A stretch of DNA of 64,000 bases from Bacteroidota bacterium (GCA_018816945.1 JAHIVC010000027.1:62001-126000); one strand, 5' to 3'; numbered from the stretch's first letter, positions 1 to 8,628 are shown. The notes: generated from the sequence alone by a model not told the origin. Translations and numbers: made by a program.

Positions 1-91
1 AAATACTGGATTTCTGAACTCCGATTTCTTCAGCAAATTTTGATGAATTAATTTTATAAAATCTAAGTATTTTATTGATCCGATCAGTCAT
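1..91 (-). CDS. XRE-family helix-turn-helix regulator (5' end only)
   Basis: An ATG at 91 on the minus strand opens a frame that runs off the window edge after 30 codons. The visible N-terminus starts MTDRINKILRFY and continues with SSKFAEEIGVQKSSI, the usual start of an XRE/Cro-type HTH domain: a first helix, then a turn (AEEIGVQ) leading into the recognition helix. Proteins of this family are DNA-binding transcriptional regulators, often autoregulated or acting as antitoxins. Most of the gene lies outside, so total length and any partner domain are unknown. An inverted repeat just upstream (133-168) could be its operator. Family call fairly confident, role unknown. Confidence 0.6.
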   Translation of the reverse strand, partial: MTDRINKILRFYKINSSKFAEEIGVQKSSI

Positions 92-132
92 GAGACAGGT
101 GAATTTATTATACAAATGTAACAATAATTACT

Positions 133-168
133 ATAACATATGTAATTTTTAAATATTACATATGTTAT
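133..168. promoter_or_regulatory. 14-bp inverted repeat upstream of the XRE gene, possible operator
   Basis: ataacatatgtaat (133-146) and its exact reverse complement (155-168) are separated by 8 bases. The repeat lies 42-77 bases upstream of the XRE start codon, a common place for an autoregulatory operator. There is no T-run, so it is not a terminator. The operator role is inferred only from position and symmetry. Confidence 0.35.
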
Positions 169-525
169 CATATTTATCAAGCGCTTATCACATTCATAAT
201 TTACACTTAACAAACTATTATACAATCAATTAATCCTTTGTTAAAAATTAAAACAAAATTTGATGTTATAATAAAGTGTTACTTTAGATTTAATGTTTAA
301 ATCGTTGTTATTTAGACTATATAAATTTATATTATTGATAATTAATTGTAATATTGTGAAAATTCACAAATATTGACTAACTGGTTAATTCAATTAAAAA
401 CTTTACAAATGTAATATGTGTATTAGCTAATTGATAATTAGCATTATAATACCGTTAATTGACATGTGTCACAAATGTAAACTAATTATTATGGTTTCTT
501 TAGATACAGCCCGATTATTGAAAGG

Positions 526-623
526 AAATCATTTATCCCGATACGCTGCGCTATCGGGATTCGTTCATCTTACAGATTTCAATGCAATTCGTTTTTGAAA
601 TCTGAGTTTCACGAATAAAAAAA
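526..623 (+). repeat. Dispersed two-hairpin repeat, copy A
   Basis: About 98 bases reappear in inverted orientation at 20576-20704 with near-identical sequence. The unit carries two potential stem-loops: one around cccgata/tatcggg near 537-559, and one formed by cagatttca and ttgaaatctg near 573-607. Copy A lacks a 29-base hairpin found in copy B. It encodes nothing obvious and resembles REP/MITE-like intergenic repeats. Confidence 0.75.
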
Positions 624-644
624 GCGCCATTACATATGACGCTT
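617..644 (-). terminator. Possible terminator for minus-strand transcripts
   Basis: On the minus strand a stem (aagcg 622-626 with cgctt 640-644) is followed by seven T residues (617-623). It is oriented to end transcripts from the serine hydrolase gene, whose stop is about 260 bases upstream. The stem is short, so this is only a moderate candidate. Confidence 0.4.
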
Positions 645-849
645 AGCTTTACCTTTTTATATTCCGCCTAGCTGGGGCATTTCGATATACTTCAACAAGT
701 TCAGTTCAAGCTTTTCACTTCATGAAAAACTCAATGCCCTACTTAAGATGCACCCTGAGTGTTCTGCGAAGCAGAATATAATGAAGGGTACAATTAATAA
801 TCTTATAAATCGAAGCATGGACAACCAGCCTGCATGGCTGTCTGACAGG

Positions 850-867
850 CCTGCTAGCGCTAGCAGG
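850..867. repeat. 18-bp perfect palindrome
   Basis: cctgctagcgctagcagg is perfectly self-complementary. It belongs in style (CCTGC...GCAGG ends) with palindromes at 30112-30130, 20639-20667 and 38296 onward. A second small hairpin (cagcc/ggctg) lies just before it. Confidence 0.55.
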
Positions 868-901
868 GAAACTGATGACTCTCTCTGAAAATATTTTCTA
901 T

Positions 902-2074
902 TTATATACCTTCATATATAATCTTCAAAAACTGCCCCAATTTACTAGGTTCAAGCCAACGGGTCACAATTACAATATCGTTTTTCTCGTCAATAATAAT
1001 ATTATTTCCGCCAAAACCGGAGGCATAATAAATATTGGCCGGCACCCCTTCCATACTCCGTGGGCCCTGGTTTAACCACCACATGTAACCATAACTTCCA
1101 TAAGCTTTTGAAGGCTGCTGAACGGCTTTTACCCATGCTTTGGAAATGAGTTGTTTGCCCTGCCAATTGCCTTCCCTCAAAAAGAGTAAGCCAAATTTGG
1201 CATGATCGAGGGTATTGATAAAAAGTCCGCCGCCGGTATGGCCTCCCCCACTTACCGATTGCACCTTGATCCCATCCACGTTTACCCATGAAGTTTCGTA
1301 ACCGAACCATCGCCAGGTTGAGGAAGCACCTATCGGATCCATGATTCGCTCTTTTAATACTTGTGGTAAAGGTTTACGCCAAACTTGCAACAATGCATAA
1401 GCGGTTGCATTCACGCGGACATCGTTGTATTTATAAACCGTTCCGGGTTCGTTTAATTTTCTGTATCTCCAATCATCAATTCCTCCTTCACGTGGTGGGC
1501 GATCGGCCCAATCATGCTGGCCAAACAAAGTACCCGACCAATCGGAAGACTGTGTCAACAAATAATCCCAGGTGATCTTCGAGTTATGTTCACCCTGAAA
1601 AGTTTCATCCCATACATAATCAATCACTTTATCGTTTACATTTTGGATTAAACCATCGCCGATAGCCAAACCTGCAACGGTTGAAAGGTAGCTTTTGGTT
1701 ACACTAAAAGTCATGTCAACCCTATCCACATCGCCCCATTGAGCAATGATGTAGCCATTTTTTATGATAATTCCGGCAGGACCTCCTCGGTGTTTAGTTG
1801 GGCCAACGATGTTGATAAAAGGCTCGTTTTTAAATGATTCGTAAATGGCAATTCGCAAATCCACATTTCCGGAATATTCGTTGGCCTTAGCGAATGAAAC
1901 TGCCTCATCAAGTTTTGCAGGGTTGATTCCAACTTCCTTTGGGCTCTTGGTTTCCCAGGTTTTGTTCTTTTCAGGATAATAAAGTTTTTGTGCGTTGAGA
2001 GTTGAAAAGATGAATAAGAATACTCCTGTCAGGATGAAGGACTGGAACCTTAGTTTTTTGATTAACATTTGCAT
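902..2074 (-). CDS. Serine hydrolase, class C beta-lactamase/esterase family
   Basis: This 390-aa secreted protein has an N-terminal signal sequence (basic start, hydrophobic residues about 12-28, likely cut after LNA). The nucleophile motif is SVTK (Ser124-Lys127), followed by a helix LSTVAGLAIGDG. A second-site Tyr lies in YND near residue 216, and HTGGGL late in the protein corresponds to the KTG-like third motif. This is the penicillin-binding/beta-lactamase class C fold; related proteins are esterases, peptidases or amide hydrolases, and the substrate cannot be read from sequence. It stands alone on the minus strand. A second Met two codons in is an alternative start. Not evidence of antibiotic resistance by itself. 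Confidence 0.8.
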   Translation of the reverse strand: MQMLIKKLRFQSFILTGVFLFIFSTLNAQKLYYPEKNKTWETKSPKEVGINPAKLDEAVSFAKANEYSGNVDLRIAIYESFKNEPFINIVGPTKHRGGPAGIIIKNGYIIAQWGDVDRVDMTFSVTKSYLSTVAGLAIGDGLIQNVNDKVIDYVWDETFQGEHNSKITWDYLLTQSSDWSGTLFGQHDWADRPPREGGIDDWRYRKLNEPGTVYKYNDVRVNATAYALLQVWRKPLPQVLKERIMDPIGASSTWRWFGYETSWVNVDGIKVQSVSGGGHTGGGLFINTLDHAKFGLLFLREGNWQGKQLISKAWVKAVQQPSKAYGSYGYMWWLNQGPRSMEGVPANIYYASGFGGNNIIIDEKNDIVIVTRWLEPSKLGQFLKIIYEGI

Positions 2075-2275
2075 GATGAAGTTGAATTTGAGGTTTATGA
2101 ATAAGTAAGTAAATATAAATTGAATTCAACTAATAAAAAAGCAGATTGACGGGTTATCGACAAGGATCAAAATTAATCCCACCAATAATTTAACTTCCCG
2201 ATAAAGAGAAAAAATAATTGTTTTATTATTTATTAAATAATTGAAAAAAATATAATTTCGTAAAAAAAATACAAT

Positions 2276-2614
2276 ATGCCATTTATCAATTTCAACAATA
2301 TAAAAAGAGTTAAGGTATGGGACGGTATCACAGGAACTGTAGCTCATTCGGACTCAATGACCTTTGCCCGCTTAAGAATTAAAAAAGGGACCGTTTTGCA
2401 ACCCCATTCGCATCCGCATGAGCAATGGACCCATTTATTGGAAGGCAGATTGTCGTTCACAATTGGTGATGAAACTCAGATTTTGGAACATGGAATGGCT
2501 GCTCATATTCCTTCAAATGTTCCTCATAAAATTGAGGCACTGACCGAGTGTTTTGTCATTGATTGTTTTACACCGGTTCGGGAAGAGTTTAAAAAGTTGG
2601 AGGTGATAGGTTAA
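2276..2614 (+). CDS. Small cupin-domain protein
   Basis: A 112-aa single-domain cupin. The first cupin motif is visible as HSHPHEQ (His44, His46, His48, Glu49) and the second as PSNVPHK with His84, giving a usual metal-binding His set. Small stand-alone cupins of this type bind a divalent metal and act in sugar or small-molecule chemistry or as sensors; the substrate is unknown. The 3' end overlaps the dapB 3' end by four bases on the opposite strand, so the two genes converge. It is likely cytoplasmic, with no signal peptide. Confidence 0.75.
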   Translation: MPFINFNNIKRVKVWDGITGTVAHSDSMTFARLRIKKGTVLQPHSHPHEQWTHLLEGRLSFTIGDETQILEHGMAAHIPSNVPHKIEALTECFVIDCFTPVREEFKKLEVIG

Positions 2615-3336
2615 AATGATTTGAGGTGTAGAACGTCATTCATTTCAAAAAAACCTTTTTTGTTTTGCATAAATTCGGCTGCTAAAACGGCACCCAATAC
2701 AAATCCTTCCCTGCTTTTCGCCGAATGTGATAACTCTAGCGTGTCAAATGAAGATTCATATTTTATTTCATGAATTCCGGGGACTTCTCCCCTTCTGATT
2801 GCATTAATTCCAAGAATATCATTTGTAGAATGATCGGCGAGATTCCAACTATTCAAGCGATCGATATTATTGATAATGCCTTGTGCGAGCGTAATGGCTG
2901 TCCCACTGGGGCTGTCCAGTTTTTTGGTATGATGGATCTCCTCAATAGCAACACTGTAAGCCGGAAAAGTGTTCATGATTTTTGCCAACATTTTATTCAA
3001 AGCAAATAATACATTTACACCCACACTAAAATTAGATGCATACAAAAATCCCTTATTCTCACTGATACTGATTTGTTTCAGTTTAGCCAATTTATCGGTC
3101 CAGCCGGTTGTTCCGCTTATTACAGGAATATTTGCATTAAAACAATGCAGAATATTTGCGTATGCAGAAGTCGGATTCGTGAATTCAATGGCAACATCAA
3201 CCTGCTCAGTATTCAGGTCGTGAATTTCTTCAAAATTATCCTGATCGATGATAAATTTAATTTGATGCCCACGATCCACTAAAACCCGCTCAATTTCGTG
3301 ACCCATGCGGCCATATCCAATAATTGCAATATTCAT
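2611..3336 (-). CDS. dapB: 4-hydroxy-tetrahydrodipicolinate reductase
   Basis: This enzyme reduces 4-hydroxy-tetrahydrodipicolinate with NAD(P)H in the diaminopimelate/lysine pathway, feeding lysine and peptidoglycan synthesis. The 241-aa protein starts with the Rossmann motif GYGRMG (residues 7-12) and carries the family signature around residues 132-147, EEIHHTKKLDSPSGTA, with His135/His136, Lys139 and the substrate-binding SGTA. Length is slightly short but normal for Bacteroidota. It is the last gene of the dapA-lysC-lysA-dapB run, starting nine bases after the lysA stop, so it is probably co-transcribed and translationally coupled. Confidence 0.95.
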   Translation of the reverse strand: MNIAIIGYGRMGHEIERVLVDRGHQIKFIIDQDNFEEIHDLNTEQVDVAIEFTNPTSAYANILHCFNANIPVISGTTGWTDKLAKLKQISISENKGFLYASNFSVGVNVLFALNKMLAKIMNTFPAYSVAIEEIHHTKKLDSPSGTAITLAQGIINNIDRLNSWNLADHSTNDILGINAIRRGEVPGIHEIKYESSFDTLELSHSAKSREGFVLGAVLAAEFMQNKKGFFEMNDVLHLKSF

Positions 3337-3345
3337 TTCAAGTTT

Positions 3346-4572
3346 TTATGGGTGCATATTAATTTCCATGGGAACGTCTTCCAGGTGTGTACTGCAGTAG
3401 TCTGCAATTCCTTGTTCCGTGAGATCGGAAGAATAATAGGATTTTACCTTGTTTCGTAAATTATAGTATGACGTCATCACCTCACCATAAGCACCTGCCG
3501 ATCTCAAAACGATTAAATCGCCCCTTTTAGTTTCAGGCAAATCGATTCCGCTTCCAAAGCTATCTGTCGATTCGCAAAGCGGACCTACTATATCGTAGGT
3601 TGCAGGTTCCGAATTTGAAGAAATGTTTTGGATTTTGTGATAAGCCTGATACAATGCAGGACGAATAAGTTCAGTAAATCCGGCATCTACAACCGCAAAC
3701 TTTTTAGTGCCGCCATTTTTAACATACAATACTTTCGTAATTAAATTACCACATTGGCCAACGATTGATCTGCCCGGCTCCAAATGAACTTCCTGACCTG
3801 AACGCACTATCAAATTTTGTTCAATGGTTTGGATGAGTTTTTCAAAATCTGGGATGGGATTTTTATCAGGATTTTGATAATCAATACCTAAACCGCCCCC
3901 TAAATTGATGTGGTCAAAAATAAATCCTTTTGAATTAAACCAGTCCTGAATTTCATTTACCCTCAAACATAATTTTTTGAAAACATTTATATCCGTAATT
4001 TGAGAACCAATATGAAAGTGTAATCCGGTTATTTCAATTGCTTTAAAATCAAAAATAGAAGCTATTAATTCATCAAGCTCTTCCTGACTGAATCCAAATT
4101 TATTGGTTTGCATTCCGGTAGTGATGTAATGATGTGTTTTCGCTTCAACATTAGGATTGATGCGAATTGCAATATTAGCCACCTTATCCCGCTCTAGTGC
4201 AATTTCGTTGATTATTCTGACTTCCTGTAAGGATTCACAATTAAAAACTCCGATATTGTGATCCAGTGCCAAACAAATTTCCTCATCTGATTTTCCAACT
4301 CCTGCAAATACAATTTTTTGAGGATCAAAACCCAAGCGGATTGCTTGCAGTATCTCATTTCCGCTTACACAGTCGGCTCCAAAACCATGTTTCCTAATCA
4401 TTTGTAATATAGGCTCGTTTACATTTGCTTTTAAGGCGTAGTGTATTTGATAGTTATTATGAAAAACAAGGCTTTTTAAGCGTAAGATCGTTTGTTCCAA
4501 CTGATCTAAATCGTAAAAATAAAACGGTGTGGGTGTATCCTGAAATTTTTTGATTAATTCGTTGTTAAACAT
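3346..4572 (-). CDS. lysA: Diaminopimelate decarboxylase
   Basis: This PLP enzyme decarboxylates meso-diaminopimelate to lysine, the last step of the pathway. From the ATG at 4572 the protein is 408 aa. The PLP lysine is Lys48 in HYALKAN; HFHIGSQ, the glycine loop GGGLGIDY, EPGRSIVG and the dimer-contributed GPLCESTD are all present, as in fold-type III decarboxylases. A longer frame begins with GTG at 4599, but the ATG gives a conventional N-terminus (MFNNELIKKF). Its start overlaps the lysC stop by eight bases, which suggests translational coupling. Confidence 0.95.
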   Translation of the reverse strand: MFNNELIKKFQDTPTPFYFYDLDQLEQTILRLKSLVFHNNYQIHYALKANVNEPILQMIRKHGFGADCVSGNEILQAIRLGFDPQKIVFAGVGKSDEEICLALDHNIGVFNCESLQEVRIINEIALERDKVANIAIRINPNVEAKTHHYITTGMQTNKFGFSQEELDELIASIFDFKAIEITGLHFHIGSQITDINVFKKLCLRVNEIQDWFNSKGFIFDHINLGGGLGIDYQNPDKNPIPDFEKLIQTIEQNLIVRSGQEVHLEPGRSIVGQCGNLITKVLYVKNGGTKKFAVVDAGFTELIRPALYQAYHKIQNISSNSEPATYDIVGPLCESTDSFGSGIDLPETKRGDLIVLRSAGAYGEVMTSYYNLRNKVKSYYSSDLTEQGIADYCSTHLEDVPMEINMHP

Positions 4573-5893
4573 AAACGGCTGTTTTAAAAAGTGATTCACT
4601 TAAATAATTTAAAGCTTCTGATTTGTTATTGGTATCTATTAATAAGGTGATATTACTGTTGCTTGCGCCAAATGAAATCATTCGAATGGGGATATTTTTC
4701 AGTCCGGTTCCAACCAAACCAATCATTCCCTTTGTGTCCGCATGAAAGTTCCCGACAACACAAATGATGCTCTGATTCATTGTTACGGTCACTTCTCCCA
4801 ATTTTTTTAATTTACTAACTATCTCATTTAAATACTGATCGTTATCAATGGTCATCGAAACGGCTACTTCAGAAGTGGTGACCATATCGATGGGTGTTTT
4901 GTAATCTTCAAATATCTCAAAAACCCGTCGTAAAAAACCATAAGCCATCAACATGCGAGCTGATTTTATTTTTATGGCAATAATTCCATCTTTTGCAGCT
5001 ACTGCCTTTGCACCCCCTTCAATTTGATCATTTCCTATTCTTGTTCCAATGGCATCAGGAGCCATCGTATTTTTTATGAAGATGGGAATTTGATGCTGAC
5101 GAACAGGCAAAATACAAGTTGGATGAAGAATCTTAGCGCCAAAATAGGCCAATTCTTCTGCTTCGCTGTATGAAAGTTGTTCGATAGATTGCGTTGATTC
5201 AACATACCTTGGATCATTATTATGCATACCATCAATGTCGGTCCAGATTTGAACATCTTCTGCATCAATGGCTGCACCAATAATTGTTGCAGAATAATCG
5301 CTGCCTCCCCTGCCCAGGTTGTCAATTTTGCCCTGAACATTTTTACACACATAGCCCTGGGTTATAAAAAATCGGGTATCCGGATATTGATCCAGTATTT
5401 CGATCAAATTTTCAGCAATATAATATTGATCAGGCTCGGCATTTCTGTCGGTTCTCATAAATTGTAAGGCTGAAATATTTTCAACCTTCAAACCCATCAT
5501 ATCTAAATAGGTAGTAAAAATGTGAGTGGTAACAAACTCACCCTGAACCAATAATTCCTTTTCGATTTCTAAAGAATAGTCTTGTTTTGCCAATTGAATG
5601 ATATGATTAAAAAAATCTTCGATCCATTCATCCAAAAAATTAGCACAATTAAAATCAGCAAGCAGTTCATTTGACTCAAAAAGATATTTTGATTTCAACA
5701 CCTGAATTAATCCCGTTGCAATGTAAGTTTCTTCTCTTTTCATAAATTCAGCCACCTTAACAAGTGCATTGGTTGTTCCCGACATGGCTGATAAAACAAT
5801 GATGGCTTTTTGGTTTTTCTGAATAATATCTGCAACTTCCCGCAAACGCTGTGCTGATCCAACCGAGGTGCCTCCAAATTTACATACTCTCAT
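4565..5893 (-). CDS. lysC: Aspartate kinase, lysine-branch copy
   Basis: It phosphorylates aspartate, the first committed step to lysine, threonine and methionine. The 442-aa protein has the N-terminal kinase signature KFGGTSVGS and the conserved GRGGSDYSA and WTDIDGMHNNDPR motifs. The last ~150 residues carry paired ACT domains (for example IRMISFGASNSNITLLI), the usual feedback-inhibition module. It lies between dapA (13-base gap) and lysA (8-base overlap), so it most likely serves the lysine branch and is lysine-inhibited; that last point is inference. A second, divergent aspartate kinase is encoded at 10891-12273. Confidence 0.93.
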   Translation of the reverse strand: MRVCKFGGTSVGSAQRLREVADIIQKNQKAIIVLSAMSGTTNALVKVAEFMKREETYIATGLIQVLKSKYLFESNELLADFNCANFLDEWIEDFFNHIIQLAKQDYSLEIEKELLVQGEFVTTHIFTTYLDMMGLKVENISALQFMRTDRNAEPDQYYIAENLIEILDQYPDTRFFITQGYVCKNVQGKIDNLGRGGSDYSATIIGAAIDAEDVQIWTDIDGMHNNDPRYVESTQSIEQLSYSEAEELAYFGAKILHPTCILPVRQHQIPIFIKNTMAPDAIGTRIGNDQIEGGAKAVAAKDGIIAIKIKSARMLMAYGFLRRVFEIFEDYKTPIDMVTTSEVAVSMTIDNDQYLNEIVSKLKKLGEVTVTMNQSIICVVGNFHADTKGMIGLVGTGLKNIPIRMISFGASNSNITLLIDTNNKSEALNYLSESLFKTAVYV

Positions 5894-5906
5894 CTCAATA
5901 CTTTTG

Positions 5907-6833
5907 CTAATTAGTTTGTGGAGTTAATACTTCAGCATTTATCAATGCAAGTCGTTGTAGTTCTGCAGTATATATTCTTAAGCTTTCTTCTGAAGATAAA
6001 GGAGCCAAAGGCAACCTAAACCTGTTTTGGATCATTCCCATCAAATACAGCGCAGTTTTGGCTGGTATTGGATTCGATTCAATAAAGTTCAGGTTCATTA
6101 AATTTAAATATCGGTATTGGAGTTCCCTTGCCCGTTCAATATCGTTATTTAAGCAAGCATGCATTAATTCGCTGAATTTTCTTGGAAATACATTTGCAGC
6201 AACCGAAATACATCCTTCTGCTCCTAATGCGATCATTGGCATGGCAAGGGCATCATCTCCTGAATAAGCCATAAAGCCCTTGGGTCGTTGATTGATAATA
6301 TCCATAACCTGTCCGATATTTCCCGATGCTTCCTTAATTGCCACAATATTTGGAAAATCATTCGCCAACCTCAGTACCAAATTTGGTGAAAGATTACTTC
6401 CGGTTCTGCCCGGAACATTGTAAAGAATGATTGGGAGATCAACATTTTCAGCAATATACTTGTAATGTTCATACATCCCCCGTTGATTTGGCTTGTTGTA
6501 ATAGGGTGTAACGATCAATAAAGCATCCACCCCTTTTAGGGTTGCGACTTTTGAATTATGCAAGGTATGAGCTGTTGAGTTAGAACCGGTTCCGGCAATT
6601 ACGGGAATTTGATGATTAACCCTTCTGACCACGAAGTCAATAATTTCAGCATATTCAAGCTCACTCATTGTACTGGCTTCGCCTGTTGTGCCGCAAACAA
6701 CTATGCCATCTGTATTATTTTCCAGATGAAAGGTAATTAAGGTGTCTAGTGCTAAATAATCAATATCATCTGTTTCTGTGAAAGGAGTTACTAATGCAAC
6801 TATTGAGCCTCTAAGATTTGAAATTCTGTTCAT
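5907..6833 (-). CDS. dapA: 4-hydroxy-tetrahydrodipicolinate synthase
   Basis: It condenses pyruvate with aspartate semialdehyde, the branch point into lysine. From the ATG at 6833 the TIM-barrel enzyme is 308 aa. Key residues are visible: CGTTGEAS (Thr49/Thr50), Tyr138 in LYNVPGRTG and the Schiff-base Lys167 in IVAIKEASGN. A frame 25 codons longer is rejected because a promoter-like TATTTTTG lies inside that extension (6857-6864) and the extra residues are atypical. It is the first gene of the minus-strand lysine operon, divergent from the ACT-domain gene at 6958. Confidence 0.95.
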   Translation of the reverse strand: MNRISNLRGSIVALVTPFTETDDIDYLALDTLITFHLENNTDGIVVCGTTGEASTMSELEYAEIIDFVVRRVNHQIPVIAGTGSNSTAHTLHNSKVATLKGVDALLIVTPYYNKPNQRGMYEHYKYIAENVDLPIILYNVPGRTGSNLSPNLVLRLANDFPNIVAIKEASGNIGQVMDIINQRPKGFMAYSGDDALAMPMIALGAEGCISVAANVFPRKFSELMHACLNNDIERARELQYRYLNLMNLNFIESNPIPAKTALYLMGMIQNRFRLPLAPLSSEESLRIYTAELQRLALINAEVLTPQTN

Positions 6834-6856
6834 TTTATTTGTTTTTAATGAAACGG

Positions 6857-6864
6857 CAAAAATA
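6857..6864 (-). promoter_or_regulatory. -7 element of the dapA operon promoter
   Basis: On the minus strand TATTTTTG matches the Bacteroidota -7 consensus TAnnTTTG and lies 24 bases upstream of the dapA ATG. No clear -33 TTG is seen at the expected distance. It supports the shorter dapA start. Confidence 0.45.
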
Positions 6865-6957
6865 CCGGATGACGCTTTCCTAAATAAATATTTAATAAAT
6901 ATGTTCAAATATTTTTATATTTGTTTAATATTTAACAATATGTTATAAATAAGTATT

Positions 6958-7614
6958 ATGTTAACAATATCTCAATTGGTTGATCGGATACTGGCCCAAA
7001 GACCTTTTTTAGAAGAAGTTATGTCAGAAGGTTTGGTAAACTTATCAGCAATGGCACGACAAATACAACCAGAAATTGAAACCGCACTTGGACGAAAAGT
7101 AAAAGAAGGTGCCATTCTGATGGCTTTAAAAAGATATTCCTCTCATTTGGATATTTCCCTAAATGTGAAACTTAAGAACTCTTTACAGCAAATGGGTGAA
7201 ATTACAGTCCGTTCCAAGCTTTCCGATTATACCTATAAAAACTCCGATCGAATTGTTGAAAAACAAAAATCCTTATTGCTGATCATCGAGGATAAACGCG
7301 AATGCTTTTATACCTTTTCGCAAGGAATTTATGAAACAACCATGGTTATCAGCAGTTCGATGAGCAGTGAACTTGAAAATCTTTTCAAAACAGAACGTCT
7401 GGTTTCAAAAATAACTGACTTGTCGTCAGTTACTTTACGACTTCCTGAAAACAACACCAAAATGACCGGCCTGTATTATTTCATCCTTAAGAGAATAGCC
7501 TGGGAAAAAATAAATATCATTGAGTTAATATCAACCACCAACGAATTTACCATTGTAGTTGACGAACATGATGCTGCTTTAACTTTCAATGTATTAAAAC
7601 AACTTAGCCAATAA
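6958..7614 (+). CDS. ACT-domain-like protein beside the lysine operon
   Basis: A 218-aa protein with no catalytic motif I recognise. The N-terminal ~85 residues (ISQLVDRILAQRPFLEEVM..., GAILMALKRY) look like a small helical, possibly DNA-binding or dimerising unit. The C-terminal part (LYYFILKRIAWEKINIIELISTTNEFTIVVDE) has the beta-alpha-beta pattern of the aspartokinase-type ACT domain, in which an INI..IS(T/S) strand lines an amino-acid site. It diverges from dapA and its 3' end overlaps asd by 11 bases. An amino-acid-sensing regulatory role for the aspartate pathway is inferred from domain and position only. Confidence 0.55.
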   Translation: MLTISQLVDRILAQRPFLEEVMSEGLVNLSAMARQIQPEIETALGRKVKEGAILMALKRYSSHLDISLNVKLKNSLQQMGEITVRSKLSDYTYKNSDRIVEKQKSLLLIIEDKRECFYTFSQGIYETTMVISSSMSSELENLFKTERLVSKITDLSSVTLRLPENNTKMTGLYYFILKRIAWEKINIIELISTTNEFTIVVDEHDAALTFNVLKQLSQ

Positions 7615-8596
7615 ATTTCTTCTTCAAAAGATACTCCATGATTTGAACTGCGTTGGTGGCTGCTCCTTTTCTGAGATTATCAGAAACGATCCATAGATTC
7701 AAAGATTTTGGCTGCGAAAAATCCCTTCGAATTCGTCCCACAAAAACTTCATCCTTTTCATGCGCGTTTATTGGCATTGGATAAACACTGCTTTTAGTAT
7801 CATCCAAAACAATGATTCCCTCCTCTTTTTCAAGTAATGGCCTGATGTCGGCTAATTCATATTCATGTTCAAACTCGACATTGACTGATTCGGAATGACC
7901 GCCAACTAATGGAACCCGAACGGCTGTTGCTGTAACCTGAATACTATTATCACCTAAAATTTTCTTAGTTTCATTTACCAGTTTAAGTTCTTCCTTGGTA
8001 TAATCCCCTTCACTAAAATCATCGCATTGCGGGATGCAGTTTTTATCGATTATGTGAGGATATTTTTTCGGTCCGTCAATTCCATTACGTTCATTTTCGA
8101 GCTGGTTTACAGCCAAAATGCCCGACCCTGTGATGCTTTGATAGGTGGAAACAACAACTCTTTTGATTTTGTATTTTTTATGTAAAGGTGCTAAAGCCAA
8201 AACCATCTGTATGGTTGAGCAATTTGGATTTGCAATTATTTTATCATTGATGGTTAATTCAGCGGCATTAATCTCAGGAACCACCAGTTTTTTATCCGGA
8301 TGCATTCTCCATGCAGAAGAATTATCAATTACAAAAGTTCCATTGGCTGCGAAAGCCTCTGCCCACTTAAGGGAAGTTTCACCACCGGCAGAAAACAAGG
8401 CAACATCCGGTTTCTGATCAACAGCGTTCTGCATGGAAACTATGGTCCAGTCTTTTCCTTTGAAATTTATTTTTTTACCAACTGATTTTTCTGAAGCAAC
8501 CGGAATTAACTCGGTAAATTGAATATTACGTTCATTGATTACTTCCAAAATTTTTCTACCGACGAGCCCAGTGGCTCCAACTACAGCTATTTTCAT
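7604..8596 (-). CDS. asd: Aspartate-semialdehyde dehydrogenase
   Basis: It reduces aspartyl phosphate to aspartate semialdehyde, the step shared by lysine, threonine and methionine synthesis. The 330-aa protein begins with the NADP-binding VVGATGLVG, carries the catalytic Cys126 in NPNCSTIQ, and has the active-site His in GGHSESV. It starts 57 bases after the metA stop on the same strand, so it may be read from the SAM-riboswitch operon. A TAGTTTTG element at 8621-8628 suggests it also has its own promoter, which would fit a gene needed by all branches. Confidence 0.95.
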   Translation of the reverse strand: MKIAVVGATGLVGRKILEVINERNIQFTELIPVASEKSVGKKINFKGKDWTIVSMQNAVDQKPDVALFSAGGETSLKWAEAFAANGTFVIDNSSAWRMHPDKKLVVPEINAAELTINDKIIANPNCSTIQMVLALAPLHKKYKIKRVVVSTYQSITGSGILAVNQLENERNGIDGPKKYPHIIDKNCIPQCDDFSEGDYTKEELKLVNETKKILGDNSIQVTATAVRVPLVGGHSESVNVEFEHEYELADIRPLLEKEEGIIVLDDTKSSVYPMPINAHEKDEVFVGRIRRDFSQPKSLNLWIVSDNLRKGAATNAVQIMEYLLKKKFIG

Positions 8597-8620
8597 TTAT
8601 TTCTTATTTTTTTGATTTGC

Positions 8621-8628
8621 AAAACTAA
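8621..8628 (-). promoter_or_regulatory. -7 element, possible own promoter of asd
   Basis: TAGTTTTG on the minus strand matches TAnnTTTG and is 24 bases upstream of the asd ATG, in the metA-asd gap. No good -33 box is evident, so this is tentative. Confidence 0.4.

Larger units (their letters stand above)
92..901. other. Long non-coding stretch
   Basis: About 810 bases with no convincing gene. The first 400 are strongly AT-rich and hold the 133-168 inverted repeat. The 10-mer acaaatgtaa occurs three times (112-121, 405-414, 471-480), which may be a regulator site or chance in AT-rich DNA. The right half contains a dispersed two-hairpin repeat (526-623), a terminator-like hairpin (617-644) and an 18-bp perfect palindrome (850-867). 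Short open frames here look like chance. Confidence 0.6.

Noticed and set aside
1002-1310. 102-aa frame inside the serine hydrolase gene, same strand
   Set aside because: It is an out-of-frame shadow of a clearly functional gene and shows no domain.
6834-6908. Longer dapA start at 6908
   Set aside because: The added residues are unlike the family and include the -7 promoter element; ATG 6833 gives the usual N-terminus.
6834-6957. Lysine riboswitch ahead of dapA
   Set aside because: The gap is only ~120 bases, the promoter box is 24 bases before dapA, and no lysine-aptamer motifs were seen.
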